In this document: positions 1 to 8,331 of the stretch, one piece after another
Position numbering within the stretch: position 1 is the stretch's first letter
Layout of the letters: each line of letters begins with the position of its first letter
DNA from: JAEEJA01 sp036343175
GTDB lineage: Bacteria; Bacillota; Clostridia; Lachnospirales; Lachnospiraceae
Assembly: GCA_036343175.1 (NCBI GenBank)
Contig: JAZASR010000001.1
Location: 62,001 to 126,000 of the forward strand
Direction: 5' to 3'
Length of the DNA: 64,000 bases
Made by a program: the position numbers and the translations under genes
Notes under the pieces: model-generated
The model's database searches: none
Seen by the model: the letters and a program-made list of their open reading frames with translations, nothing else
What the model was told of the DNA's origin: nothing

Positions 1-272
1 CTAATGCCGAGATAACGGATCATGTCTATGATATATGCAGGTATATTGGAAATGTCCTGGAGACTGTGGTCATCCCGGAACTTCCTATAATAGGCGAGAT
101 CAAGGAAAATCTTGAAAACTACGGCGCTCTCGGCAGTCTTATGAGCGGCAGCGGATCCGCGGTATACGGACTTTTCGATTCTGTGGAGGCAATGCTTTTT
201 GCTGAACATGAGATGAAGAGAATATACAAAGATTGTAAGATCTATTCCTGCATGACCGTTAACGAGAATTGA
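1..272 (+). CDS. ispE: 4-diphosphocytidyl-2-C-methyl-D-erythritol kinase, C-terminal part
   Basis: Only the last ~89 codons are present, read in frame from base 3; the gene begins before the window. The peptide contains GSLMSGSGSAVYGLF, the third glycine-rich motif of GHMP kinases, and its surroundings resemble the IspE C-terminus. IspE phosphorylates the 2-hydroxyl of CDP-methylerythritol with ATP in the cytosolic non-mevalonate isoprenoid pathway. The gene stops at TGA 270-272 and the next gene starts 575 bases later, so it ends a transcription unit. Another GHMP kinase is possible because the substrate-binding half is missing, but the C-terminal spacing fits IspE best. Confidence 0.8.
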   Translation, partial: NAEITDHVYDICRYIGNVLETVVIPELPIIGEIKENLENYGALGSLMSGSGSAVYGLFDSVEAMLFAEHEMKRIYKDCKIYSCMTVNEN

Positions 273-490
273 GCAGGCGGTTAAATGTAATTTAAGCAAG
301 TTGTTAATATTAATCGATAACGTGGTTAATGGGACTTTATAAAACGGTAAATGAGCATCGGCAAAGCAGTTGACAGGACCTGATCAAGCAGTAAATAGAA
401 ACCGACAAAACAGTTAACGGGACTCTATCAAGCAGTAAATAAGACCTGATAAACAGTTGATGAAAATTAACTGGGCAGTTAATGAGAATA
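273..490 (+). repeat. Degenerate ~22-nt tandem repeats in intergenic spacer
   Basis: About eight to ten loosely conserved units of 21-23 nt follow ispE. They are built around AGTTAAYGGGAC or AGTAAATAAGAC followed by CTGATCAAGC-like sequence, for example near 370, 393, 415, 437 and 458. No open reading frame or RNA family is recognised. The drifted units look like an old tandem array. From 553 to 786 the spacer is AT-rich and nothing further was recognised. Confidence 0.5.
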
Positions 491-508
491 AAATAATAAT
501 ACAGGCAG

Positions 509-552
509 ATTACCCCTGAATCCGGTATTGTCCGGGACAGGGGTAATTTTTA
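509..552 (+). terminator. Rho-independent terminator downstream of ispE
   Basis: The arms ATTACCCCTG (509-518) and CAGGGGTAAT (538-547) pair perfectly. The loop has an inner CCGG pairing, and a short T-run follows. It lies between ispE and glgC and would isolate the two units. Confidence 0.75.
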
Positions 553-786
553 TCAATCTATGATAATTATTTCTAAAATGTTTACGTTGGCTTTTAAGAA
601 ATAGATATTATTTTCGTATGGATTTCGTATGCTGTCTGGCATATTGCACAATAGAAATCAAAAACAATAGGCATAAAATTGGTCAATATTAACAATCGTT
701 TAGTAAAAAGTTCATGTTAACGAAAAATTTTCTTATGCAATATGTTGGAAAATTTTCAAAAATTCCAATTTTTTTTGTTAAAAATA

Positions 787-815
787 TTCACATTGGACTT
801 AAGTTATGGTATAAT
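787..815 (+). promoter_or_regulatory. Sigma-A type promoter for glgCD
   Basis: TTCACA (787-792) is followed by a 17-base spacer and TATAAT (810-815). A TG at 807-808 makes an extended -10. It lies 32 bases before the glgC start. Confidence 0.7.
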
Positions 816-847
816 TTTCGTAATTTAGAAATGAGAGAGGTGATAAT

Positions 848-2119
848 GTGATCAAGAAGGAAATGATAGCTATGCTGCTTGCAGGTGGTCAGGGCTCAAG
901 ACTTGGCGTACTTACAGCCAATGTTGCAAAGCCGGCTGTATCTTTCGGTGGTAAATACAGGATCATTGATTTCCCACTCAGCAACTGCATAAACTCCGGC
1001 ATTGATACAGTAGGTGTACTTACGCAGTATCAGCCATTGAAACTGAATACTCACATCGGTATTGGTATCCCGTGGGATCTCGATAGAAATGTCGGTGGTG
1101 TCTCAGTTCTTCCTCCTTATGAGAAGAGCACCAGCAGTGAATGGTACACAGGTACTGCTAACGCTATTTATCAGAACCTGAAGTACATGGAGTATTACAA
1201 CCCGGATTATGTCATCATACTTGGCGGTGACCATATCTACAAGATGGATTACGAAGTAATGCTCGACTTCCACAAAGCAAACAAGGCAGACATCACATTA
1301 GCTACGATACCTGTACCGATCGAGGAAGCAAGTCGTTTTGGTGTTGTTATCACCGATGAGAATAAGCAGATCCTTGAATTCGAGGAGAAGCCTGAACATC
1401 CGAGAAGCAACTTAGCCTCCATGGGTATTTATATTTTCTCGTGGCCGGTACTTAAGGATGCACTTATCAAGCTTAAGGATCAGCCGGAATGCGATTTCGG
1501 CAAGCATATCATTCCATATTGCCATAAGAAGGGTTCACGTATATTCGCATACGAGTTCAACGGCTACTGGAAGGATGTAGGAACACTTGGTTCATATTGG
1601 AAGGCCAATATGGAGCTCATCGATCTTATCCCGGTATTCAATCTTTATGAAGAGTTCTGGAAGATCTATACAAAGAGCGACAGGGTCCCTCCGCAGTACA
1701 TATCTTCCGATGCAGTCATCGATAAGGCGATTATCGGAGAAGCAACCGAGGTATATGGCGAAGTACATAACTCAGTAATAGGCTCCGGAGTTGTTGTCAA
1801 GAAGGGAGCTGTCGTTCGTGATTCTATCCTCATGAACGGATGCGTGATCGGCGAGAATACTGTTGTTGACAAGTCGATCATTGCAGAAGACGCAGTAATA
1901 GGTGCTAACTGTCATCTTGGAGTAGGGGAAGAAGTACCTAATAAGGTTAAGCCAAAGGTATATGCATTTGGTCTTGCAACCGTAGGCGAGAAGTCCGTTA
2001 TCCCGGATGGTGTATCTATCGGCAAGAACACTGCCATATCAGGTGTTACAGAGATCTCTGATTATCCGGACAATTTCCTGGCAGGCGGAGAAACACTTAT
2101 AAAGGCAGGTGAAGAATAA
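848..2119 (+). CDS. glgC: Glucose-1-phosphate adenylyltransferase, catalytic type
   Basis: GlgC makes ADP-glucose from glucose-1-phosphate and ATP, the committed step of bacterial glycogen synthesis. The 423-residue length is normal. The N-terminus has the nucleotidyltransferase loop LLAGGQGSRLG (residues ~11-21), then GGDHIYKMDY in the active site, EEKP, and GYWKDVGT near the sugar site. Hexapeptide repeats of a left-handed beta-helix fill the last ~130 residues. The start is GTG at 848, because the ATG at 846 runs into TGA at once; GAGAGAGG lies just upstream. It overlaps glgD by one base (TAATG), so the two are translationally coupled and probably form a mixed oligomer, as known for GlgC/GlgD in Bacillus-type operons. 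Confidence 0.95.
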   Translation: MIKKEMIAMLLAGGQGSRLGVLTANVAKPAVSFGGKYRIIDFPLSNCINSGIDTVGVLTQYQPLKLNTHIGIGIPWDLDRNVGGVSVLPPYEKSTSSEWYTGTANAIYQNLKYMEYYNPDYVIILGGDHIYKMDYEVMLDFHKANKADITLATIPVPIEEASRFGVVITDENKQILEFEEKPEHPRSNLASMGIYIFSWPVLKDALIKLKDQPECDFGKHIIPYCHKKGSRIFAYEFNGYWKDVGTLGSYWKANMELIDLIPVFNLYEEFWKIYTKSDRVPPQYISSDAVIDKAIIGEATEVYGEVHNSVIGSGVVVKKGAVVRDSILMNGCVIGENTVVDKSIIAEDAVIGANCHLGVGEEVPNKVKPKVYAFGLATVGEKSVIPDGVSIGKNTAISGVTEISDYPDNFLAGGETLIKAGEE

Positions 2120-3240
2120 TGAGAGCTATAGGCATAGTACTTGCTGGTGGCAACAGCAGCCGTATGAAGGAACTGTCAAACAAAAGAGCCGTTGCAGCAA
2201 TGCCAATGGCCGGTTCATACAGATCTATCGACTTTGTACTGAGCAATATGAGCAACTCTCATATTCAGCAGGTTGCGGTATTTACCCAGTTCAACGCCAG
2301 ATCACTTAATGAACATCTGAATTCCTCAAAGTGGTGGAATTTCGGAAGAAAGCAGGGTGGACTTTATATATTCACTCCTACGACTACACCGGATAACAGC
2401 TACTGGTACAGAGGTACCGCAGACGCCATTGCACAGAATCTTGATTTTCTTAAGAGCAGTCACGAGCCTTACGTAATCATAGCATCAGGCGATGGCATCT
2501 ATAAGATGGATTACAATAAAGTCCTCGAATATCATATTCAGAAGAGGGCTGATATCACTGTAGTTACGGCTCATATCAACGAATTCGACGATCCGAGCAG
2601 ATTCGGCGTAGTAAAGGTCGATGACGAGGGCCGTATCACAGATTTCGAAGAAAAGCCGATCGGTGCTGAGTCACAGTTGGTTTCAACCGGAATCTATGTT
2701 ATAAGGAGAAGACTTCTCATAGAGCTCATTGAGAAAGCCATGCAGGAAGAAAAGTATGACTTCGTTAATGACATACTTATAAGATACAGGAATATCAAAA
2801 AGATATATTCTTATAAGATGGACACGTACTGGTCAAACATTGCATCAGTAGAGTCATATTACAGGACCAACATGGATTTCTTAAAGCCGGAGATAAGAGA
2901 TTATTTCTTTAATCAATATCCTGATATCTATACAAAGGTGGCGGATCTTCCGCCAGCTAAGTACAATCAGGGCTGCTATGTAAGAAATTCTCTGGTTGCA
3001 AGCGGTTGTATCATCAATGGGAATGTTGAGAATTCCATCCTCTTTAAAGAGGTCTACGTTGGCAATAACGTAACGATCAGGAATTCCATAATCCTGAATG
3101 ATACTTATATCGGCGACAACACAGTCATTGAGAACTGTATAGTTGAGAGCCGTGACACTATCAGAGCAAATACAAGCTATGTTGCTGATCCTGGGGACAT
3201 CAAGATAGTTGTAGAGAAGAATGAGAGATATGCACTCTGA
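2119..3240 (+). CDS. glgD: GlgD, glucose-1-phosphate adenylyltransferase regulatory subunit
   Basis: This is a 373-residue paralogue of GlgC that starts inside the glgC stop codon. The nucleotidyl loop is altered (LAGGNSSRMKEL), as in GlgD proteins, which have weak or no activity alone and modulate GlgC. The fold is kept: YWYRGTADAI, SGDGIYKMDY, FEEKP and C-terminal hexapeptide repeats are visible. The GlgC-GlgD pair is characteristic of Firmicutes. No downstream glgA or glgB is present; the next gene is spoVG. Confidence 0.92.
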   Translation: MRAIGIVLAGGNSSRMKELSNKRAVAAMPMAGSYRSIDFVLSNMSNSHIQQVAVFTQFNARSLNEHLNSSKWWNFGRKQGGLYIFTPTTTPDNSYWYRGTADAIAQNLDFLKSSHEPYVIIASGDGIYKMDYNKVLEYHIQKRADITVVTAHINEFDDPSRFGVVKVDDEGRITDFEEKPIGAESQLVSTGIYVIRRRLLIELIEKAMQEEKYDFVNDILIRYRNIKKIYSYKMDTYWSNIASVESYYRTNMDFLKPEIRDYFFNQYPDIYTKVADLPPAKYNQGCYVRNSLVASGCIINGNVENSILFKEVYVGNNVTIRNSIILNDTYIGDNTVIENCIVESRDTIRANTSYVADPGDIKIVVEKNERYAL

Positions 3241-3383
3241 TACTTAAAGCAGATCATTAAGAGCTGCAGACTTATAGAAGCTGCATGTCTCGCAAGGTAA
3301 ATTCAGACGGGAATGATAAGGCAGCAATTTCGTTAATGACAGGAGGTGTGCATTGCCCGCGTGTTACTAGGAGGAGCAGGTCA

Positions 3384-3668
3384 ATGCAAATTAGCGAGAT
3401 CAGGGTCCGGGAGTTAAAGAATAAGGGCCGAATGAAAGCTATTGTTTCCATTACCTTTGATAACATGTTCGTGGTACACGACATCAAGGTCATCGAAGGA
3501 GATAATGGACTGTTCATAGCAATGCCTTCAAGACTTTCTTCCGATGGGAAGTACAGAGATATTGCACATCCGATCACACTTGATACAAGGAAGTGGATCG
3601 AGGACAGTATTCTGAAAAAGTACGAAGAAGTCACAAAACAGAATGAGGGTCAAACAGGAGAAGATTGA
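3384..3668 (+). CDS. spoVG: Septation regulator / RNA-binding protein SpoVG
   Basis: The 94-residue protein matches SpoVG along its length: MQISEIRVR at the start, GRMKAIVSITFD, FVVHDIKVIEG, NGLFIAMPS and DIAHPI. SpoVG is a small nucleic-acid-binding protein that affects septation and sporulation in Bacillus and gene expression in other Firmicutes. An in-frame extension to 3285 exists, but the start at 3384 is chosen because AGGAGCAGG sits 3-11 bases upstream and because family members begin with this sequence. It is monocistronic, with a clear terminator downstream. Confidence 0.95.
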   Translation: MQISEIRVRELKNKGRMKAIVSITFDNMFVVHDIKVIEGDNGLFIAMPSRLSSDGKYRDIAHPITLDTRKWIEDSILKKYEEVTKQNEGQTGED

Positions 3669-3723
3669 TCCTTATCCTTTTCAGGTTGGTATTTTTGCTG
3701 ACTATAAGGGTGTTTACGTGAAG

Positions 3724-3758
3724 ATCGCCATAAGCGTTAGAGCTTATGGCGATTTTTA
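3724..3758 (+). terminator. Terminator after spoVG
   Basis: ATCGCCATAAGC (3724-3735) pairs with GCTTATGGCGAT (3742-3753). A T-rich tail follows. A strong 12-bp stem. Confidence 0.9.
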
Positions 3759-3830
3759 GTTTGTCGGTTTATAAACTGATTGCCCTAAAGAATTATCAGT
3801 AATAAAATTATAGAAGTGCTTTTTATTATG

Positions 3831-3839
3831 TGATATAAT
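3831..3839 (+). promoter_or_regulatory. Extended -10 promoter element for NCS2 permease
   Basis: TGATATAAT combines a TG extension with a consensus TATAAT at 3834-3839. No good -35 is visible 17 bases upstream, which is common for extended -10 promoters. The predicted leader is only ~35 nt, too short for a purine riboswitch. Confidence 0.55.
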
Positions 3840-3850
3840 CAGCCCATCAA

Positions 3851-3884
3851 AAAAGGAGGTCCGGAGAATTCCGGTAAGAAAATG
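3851..3884 (+). promoter_or_regulatory. Shine-Dalgarno site separated from its start by a hairpin
   Basis: AAAAGGAGGT ends at 3860, but the ATG is at 3882, over 20 bases away. The gap holds a 14-nt hairpin, CCGGA (3861-3865), loop GAAT, TCCGG (3870-3874). If folded, it brings the Shine-Dalgarno to about 7 nt from the start. Confidence 0.55.
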
Positions 3885-5246
3885 GAAAAAATATTTCATT
3901 TAAAGGAAAATGGCACGACAGTGAAGACTGAGATCATCGCCGGTCTTACAACATTCCTGACTATGGCTTATATTCTGGCAGTAAATCCGAATATACTTGG
4001 AGCGGTCATGGATAAGAGCGGTGTATTTGTTGCAACTGCTCTTGCTTCAGCTATCGCCACATTTATCATGGCTTTTCTCGCAAACTACCCTATTGCACTC
4101 TCTGCAGGGCTTGGTCTTAATGCTTACTTTGCTTTTACTGTATGTCTCACAGAACTGAAAGATGTAGCAGATCCTTTCACCGTTGCTTTAACAGCAGTTC
4201 TTGTAGAAGGTATCATCTTCATCATCCTTTCCCTTTTCAAAGCGCGTGAGCAGATACTTAACGGTATCCCTATGAATATGAAGAATGGTATCTCAGCAGG
4301 TATTGGTATCTTCGTTGCATTTATCGGTCTTAAGGGAGCTGGTATCGTTGTGACTCCGGCTGATCTCTCCACACCGCTGAGCCTTGGCGATTTCTCTACC
4401 CCTCAGGTAGCGCTTTCTCTGATCGGTTTTCTTATCATCCTCATCCTTGTGCATCACAAGGTTAAGGGTTCGGTTCTTATAGGTATCCTTGCTACATGGA
4501 TCCTTGGCATGATCGCTCAGGAAACAGGCTGGTATCAGGTAAACCCGGACGCAGGCGTTCTCTCTGTATTCCCGGATTTTTCAAATGGTCTTAATCTCTC
4601 AGGCATCAAAAATACCGCATTCCACTTTAACTTTACATGGGCCGGACAGCATATCCTTCAGTTCATAGCTATCGTATTTGCATTCCTTTATGTCGACCTT
4701 TTCGATACAGTCGGAACAGTGGTCGGCGTTGCCGACAAGGCAGGCCTTCTTACAAAGGATGGAAAGCTTCCAAGAGCGGGACGCGTACTTCTTTCCGATG
4801 CTATCGGCACAACAGTCGGCGCCTGCCTTGGTACATCAACTATTACATCATTCGTTGAGTCATCAGCAGGTGTTGCAGAGGGCGGAAAGACAGGACTTAC
4901 AGCATTCACAACAGGCTGTATGTTTGTACTTTCACTCTTCCTTGCACCATTTTTCCTTGCGATACCTACATTTGCCACAGCACCGGCTCTTATGTATGTC
5001 GGAATGCTTATGATCTCATCTGTTAAGAAGATCCAGTTTGACGGCGACCTTGCAGATACAGCAGGTGCTTACCTCGCTATCATCATGATGCCGCTTGCAT
5101 ACTCCATTGCAACAGGTATCATGTTTGCAGTGCTTGTCTGGACGATCCTTAAGGTATTTGAAGGCAAGGCAAAGGAGATCTCACCGGTCATGTGGGTGAT
5201 CTTTGCGCTCTTCGCAGCCAGGATCCTTACGCTCGTAATGGGATAG
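3882..5246 (+). CDS. NCS2-family purine permease (AzgA/PbuG type)
   Basis: The 454-residue membrane protein has about 12-14 hydrophobic segments. It begins with the AzgA-type signature: GLTTFLTMAYILAVNP at residues ~22-37. GIGLFVAFIG-like and FDTVGTVVGVADKAG segments follow, the latter being the substrate-site TM8 region, with TSTITSFVESSAGVAEGG after it. Proteins of this group take up adenine, guanine or hypoxanthine by proton symport. Exact purine preference cannot be read from the sequence. It stands alone, with its own promoter and a downstream terminator structure. Confidence 0.9.
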   Translation: MEKIFHLKENGTTVKTEIIAGLTTFLTMAYILAVNPNILGAVMDKSGVFVATALASAIATFIMAFLANYPIALSAGLGLNAYFAFTVCLTELKDVADPFTVALTAVLVEGIIFIILSLFKAREQILNGIPMNMKNGISAGIGIFVAFIGLKGAGIVVTPADLSTPLSLGDFSTPQVALSLIGFLIILILVHHKVKGSVLIGILATWILGMIAQETGWYQVNPDAGVLSVFPDFSNGLNLSGIKNTAFHFNFTWAGQHILQFIAIVFAFLYVDLFDTVGTVVGVADKAGLLTKDGKLPRAGRVLLSDAIGTTVGACLGTSTITSFVESSAGVAEGGKTGLTAFTTGCMFVLSLFLAPFFLAIPTFATAPALMYVGMLMISSVKKIQFDGDLADTAGAYLAIIMMPLAYSIATGIMFAVLVWTILKVFEGKAKEISPVMWVIFALFAARILTLVMG

Positions 5247-5360
5247 CAGTGACATTCCATCATGGAATCGGAAATGTATACTTTTCCGATTACTGAAGAC
5301 TGATGATGGGAGCAGACCGGAAATGGTCGGGAATTATAAGAATTCTTTATATATGGTAAT

Positions 5361-5436
5361 GATCCCTGTGATTATGGCTTCAGGCAGGAGTTTATGACTC
5401 ATGCCTGCAGGAGCCGTATTCACAGGGATCTTTTAT
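5361..5436 (+). terminator. Large stepped hairpin terminator
   Basis: GATCCCTGTGA (5361-5371) pairs with TCACAGGGATC (5420-5430), followed by TTTTATTT. Inside it, GGCT/AGCC and CAGGCA/TGCCTG form two further stems, giving a three-part rod. It would end the permease transcript. Confidence 0.8.
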
Positions 5437-5820
5437 TTCCTGTATATCATACTAATATAGTATGAATAATATGCCATTTATTATATATTAAATACAAAGT
5501 ATTTTATAAATGTTATGCAAATGAAGGAAATTTGAAAAAACATATTGTAAGAGTGATAAATGAAGGCTATTATGCAGACAGTTCATATGAAAGACATTGA
5601 ATAGATAATGATTTATATATGATTTATTATCGCTGGCCAGAAAAATTCAAATGAAACATATGATGAATGAAAGTTTTTAAGATCAGCCTGAATGACAGGG
5701 GATAAGAGCATTAAAGAGGGAGATGCGTGGATCTGACGGATGCGTATTCTTCGGGCTAAGATATTTTATCTTCAGGCGGCAGGTTAGATTTAAATGATCA
5801 GAAAGGAAGGGCCAACAAAT
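5437..5820 (+). other. Non-coding leader region before the sulfatase cluster
   Basis: No gene or known riboswitch family was recognised here. The region is AT-rich up to ~5690. A small perfect hairpin AAGATA-TTT-TATCTT lies at about 5758-5772, shortly before the first gene. The promoter for the cluster must lie here, but no convincing -35/-10 pair stands out. Confidence 0.4.
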
Positions 5821-6948
5821 ATGAGAAGTTACAATATCATTTCAGAAAGAATACGATCAAACAAATCACGTTCAAACAGAATACGATCAGGCAAAATTAC
5901 AAAGTATATTGAGAGGGTAATGGGAATTATTATTTCCATGGGGATAGTTATAGGACTTGCAACAGGATGCGGCTCATCGGGAACAGCTGCTAAAGAAAAG
6001 GCGGCTGTCGGAAGTGATGCCGGGACATCAGACAGCAGCGGGAATGGCCCTACACCATTAAGGTTCGGAGTCATGACCGGAAATATCGATCATCAGATCA
6101 CAGCTGTTGGAATTGAAAAAGGATTTTTCAAAGAGAATGGTATAGATCTGACATATACAGAATATGCTGCAGGCATCAATACAGTAGATGCGCTGGAAAC
6201 AGATCAGGTCGACGTAGGCATAGCAGCCGATTTTGCCATACTTAACAGGATCGGAAATTCCAATGGTTCAGATCTTAAGATATTGGCAAATTATGGAAAT
6301 GTGGCTCTTTCTCAGCTTTACATAGATCCGGCAAAGATCACAAAACTTGAGGATCTGAAGGATAAAAACTTTATCGTTCTGCCGGGTACGATCTGGGAAT
6401 ACTGGACTATCCTTGCTATCGAAAAGGGAGGACTTGATAAAGGTCAGGTCAATATCGTGAATGTGGATAGTGTTCCAAGCGCGGTTGCTGTAGCACAGAA
6501 GGGCGATGGCGATGCATTCTGGGCATCAGGTGATGCTGCAAAGAAGCTGGCTGACATAGGCTGGAAGCCATTGATATCTATAAGTGATATTGATGCTACA
6601 ACTTCACTTTTCTTTATTGCAAGAGACAGTTATGCAAAGTCCAATCCGGAGATACTTAAGAAGTTCTATAAAGCCTTCCAGGAAACGATCGACTATATCA
6701 CTGCCAATCCTGATGAGTCGGCTGATATCATAGAGAAGAAGACCGGCATTATTAAAGATAATGTTCTTCTCGGGATAAAATCATACGATCTTGGGGTAAG
6801 CTTTAAAAAGAATATATATGATTATCTCGATAAGGAAAACACATGGCTTTCCGAGAATAATATTTATTCAAATAAATTTAAGACTGCTGATTACATCGAC
6901 GTATCTGCTCTGAAAGAGCTCTACCCGGACAAAGTTGAGATAGAGTAA
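5821..6948 (+). CDS. ABC transporter substrate-binding lipoprotein (NMT1/SsuA-like)
   Basis: The ~375-residue lipoprotein has a basic N-terminus, a hydrophobic segment and a lipobox ending GLATGC near residue 45. The rest fits the NMT1/NrtA/SsuA fold, which binds sulfonates, nitrate, taurine or thiamine precursors: LRFGVMTGNIDHQITAVGIEKG, GFFKENGIDL and FWASGDAAKKLA are visible. The start at 5821 is preferred over ATG 5794 because AAGGAAGGG lies 9 bases before it. The N-terminal region repeats an IRSN/SRSN motif. It opens a five-gene unit containing an alkyl-sulfatase, a permease and an ATPase. The ligand is therefore inferred to be an anionic sulfur-containing organic compound. Confidence 0.85.
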   Translation: MRSYNIISERIRSNKSRSNRIRSGKITKYIERVMGIIISMGIVIGLATGCGSSGTAAKEKAAVGSDAGTSDSSGNGPTPLRFGVMTGNIDHQITAVGIEKGFFKENGIDLTYTEYAAGINTVDALETDQVDVGIAADFAILNRIGNSNGSDLKILANYGNVALSQLYIDPAKITKLEDLKDKNFIVLPGTIWEYWTILAIEKGGLDKGQVNIVNVDSVPSAVAVAQKGDGDAFWASGDAAKKLADIGWKPLISISDIDATTSLFFIARDSYAKSNPEILKKFYKAFQETIDYITANPDESADIIEKKTGIIKDNVLLGIKSYDLGVSFKKNIYDYLDKENTWLSENNIYSNKFKTADYIDVSALKELYPDKVEIE

Positions 6949-6961
6949 GGAGGCAGGAAAT

Positions 6962-8257
6962 ATGTCATTATCAAATAAATCAGTACAGACTTTATCAGAT
7001 AAAGCAGAGCAGATCTACATATATGCTTTTCCTCTTGTTATCACCGAGATCACAAGATGGGGCTCTAAGAAGAACGGACTTGAGCATTACAGGACATTCC
7101 CGGATGACAGGACCTCAAAGGTAGTAAAACTCAATCTTGATACACTTTATTCCATTGCATTTACCAGTCTTGCGAAGACTCCATATATTCTGCATATTCC
7201 AAAGATCGAAGACAGATATTATTTATTCCCTGTCATGGATGCTTATACAAATGTAGTTGAGTCGATAGGCACCAGGACTCCTGAATGGGCGGATGGGGAT
7301 TACATCCTTCTTTACCAGGACAGCCCCGTACCTGCCGGGTTTGAGAATTACAGGGTGATCAGATTGAAGGATTCCCTTAATTCTATACTGTTAAGGATAG
7401 AGACCAGGGGTAAGAAGGATTATAAATATATTAATGAATTGCAGGACAGATTTTCCCTGAAGGCTTTATATCCTGAAAAGCTTGAGGAGGTGCCGCCTTC
7501 AAAAGGGGCTCCTGCCTTATATATTGAATCTTTAAGCCCGGAGGACTTCTTCAATTTATTTCACAGACTTTCAGTTGAAAATCCTGTCAGAGATGGTCAG
7601 ATAAGATCATGGATACATGAATTCGGTCTTGATGATGAAGAATTTTCATTTGAAAACATTGACAGTTCATTAAGGCAGGCCCTTATCGATGGGGCTTTAA
7701 GCGGATTCAAAAAGGTAAGTACGAGCTGGCCCGCAGCAGAAAATATCATAAATTCTAATGGATGGGAATCCAGATTCACTGACATCGGAAGATATGGGAA
7801 TAATTACCTTGCAAGAGCGTCTGTATCACTTCACGGGTGGGGTGCAAATATTCCGGAGGACAGCGCTTATGCAACGGCCTCAGCAGATACTTCGGGCGAT
7901 CCATTTGACTCAGCAAAGAAATATAAGATCCATTTCAAAAAAGACGGGTATCCCCACGCGGCTGTATTCTGGTCCATGACCCTCTATGGAGAGCGTTATC
8001 TTGCTGAGAACAGGATAGGAAGGTATTCATTCAATACATATGATCTGGAGGATGGAAGACTTGTAAAGAATGACGACGGCTCCCTGGATATTTACATTTC
8101 AAGAGAAGAACCGGAGTCGGCAAAGGAAAAAACAAACTGGCTTCCTGCACCGCTCCATGAGGATACATTTTCAGTATCCATAAGAATATACTGGCCTGAT
8201 GAATTTACATTGCAGGGCAGGTGGGAAGGACCTGTTATCAATGAAATAAAGGATTAA
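6962..8257 (+). CDS. DUF1254/DUF1214 domain protein
   Basis: The protein has 431 residues. The N-terminal half fits DUF1254 (AYAFPL-like IYAFPLVITEITRW, then LNLDTLYSIAF and DRYYLFPVMDAYTNV). The C-terminal ~110 residues fit DUF1214 (WSMTLYGERYLAEN, ending in SIRIYWP). The biochemical function of this family is unknown. Most relatives I recall are exported, but no signal peptide is visible here, so it is probably cytoplasmic. It starts 13 bases after the binding-protein gene, with AAGGAGG before the ATG, and is followed 74 bases later by the sulfatase. The context suggests a role in handling the same substrate. This is inference only. Confidence 0.8.
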   Translation: MSLSNKSVQTLSDKAEQIYIYAFPLVITEITRWGSKKNGLEHYRTFPDDRTSKVVKLNLDTLYSIAFTSLAKTPYILHIPKIEDRYYLFPVMDAYTNVVESIGTRTPEWADGDYILLYQDSPVPAGFENYRVIRLKDSLNSILLRIETRGKKDYKYINELQDRFSLKALYPEKLEEVPPSKGAPALYIESLSPEDFFNLFHRLSVENPVRDGQIRSWIHEFGLDDEEFSFENIDSSLRQALIDGALSGFKKVSTSWPAAENIINSNGWESRFTDIGRYGNNYLARASVSLHGWGANIPEDSAYATASADTSGDPFDSAKKYKIHFKKDGYPHAAVFWSMTLYGERYLAENRIGRYSFNTYDLEDGRLVKNDDGSLDIYISREEPESAKEKTNWLPAPLHEDTFSVSIRIYWPDEFTLQGRWEGPVINEIKD

Positions 8258-8331
8258 TTATCGTCGAAACAAAAAGGATAATTATCAGAGAAATACAGAA
8301 AGAATAATAAGTGAAATATGAGGAGAGTAAT

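Noticed and set aside
3790..3881. Purine riboswitch upstream of the NCS2 permease.
   Set aside because: The leader after the -10 is only ~35 nt, too short for the aptamer; no conserved core is seen.
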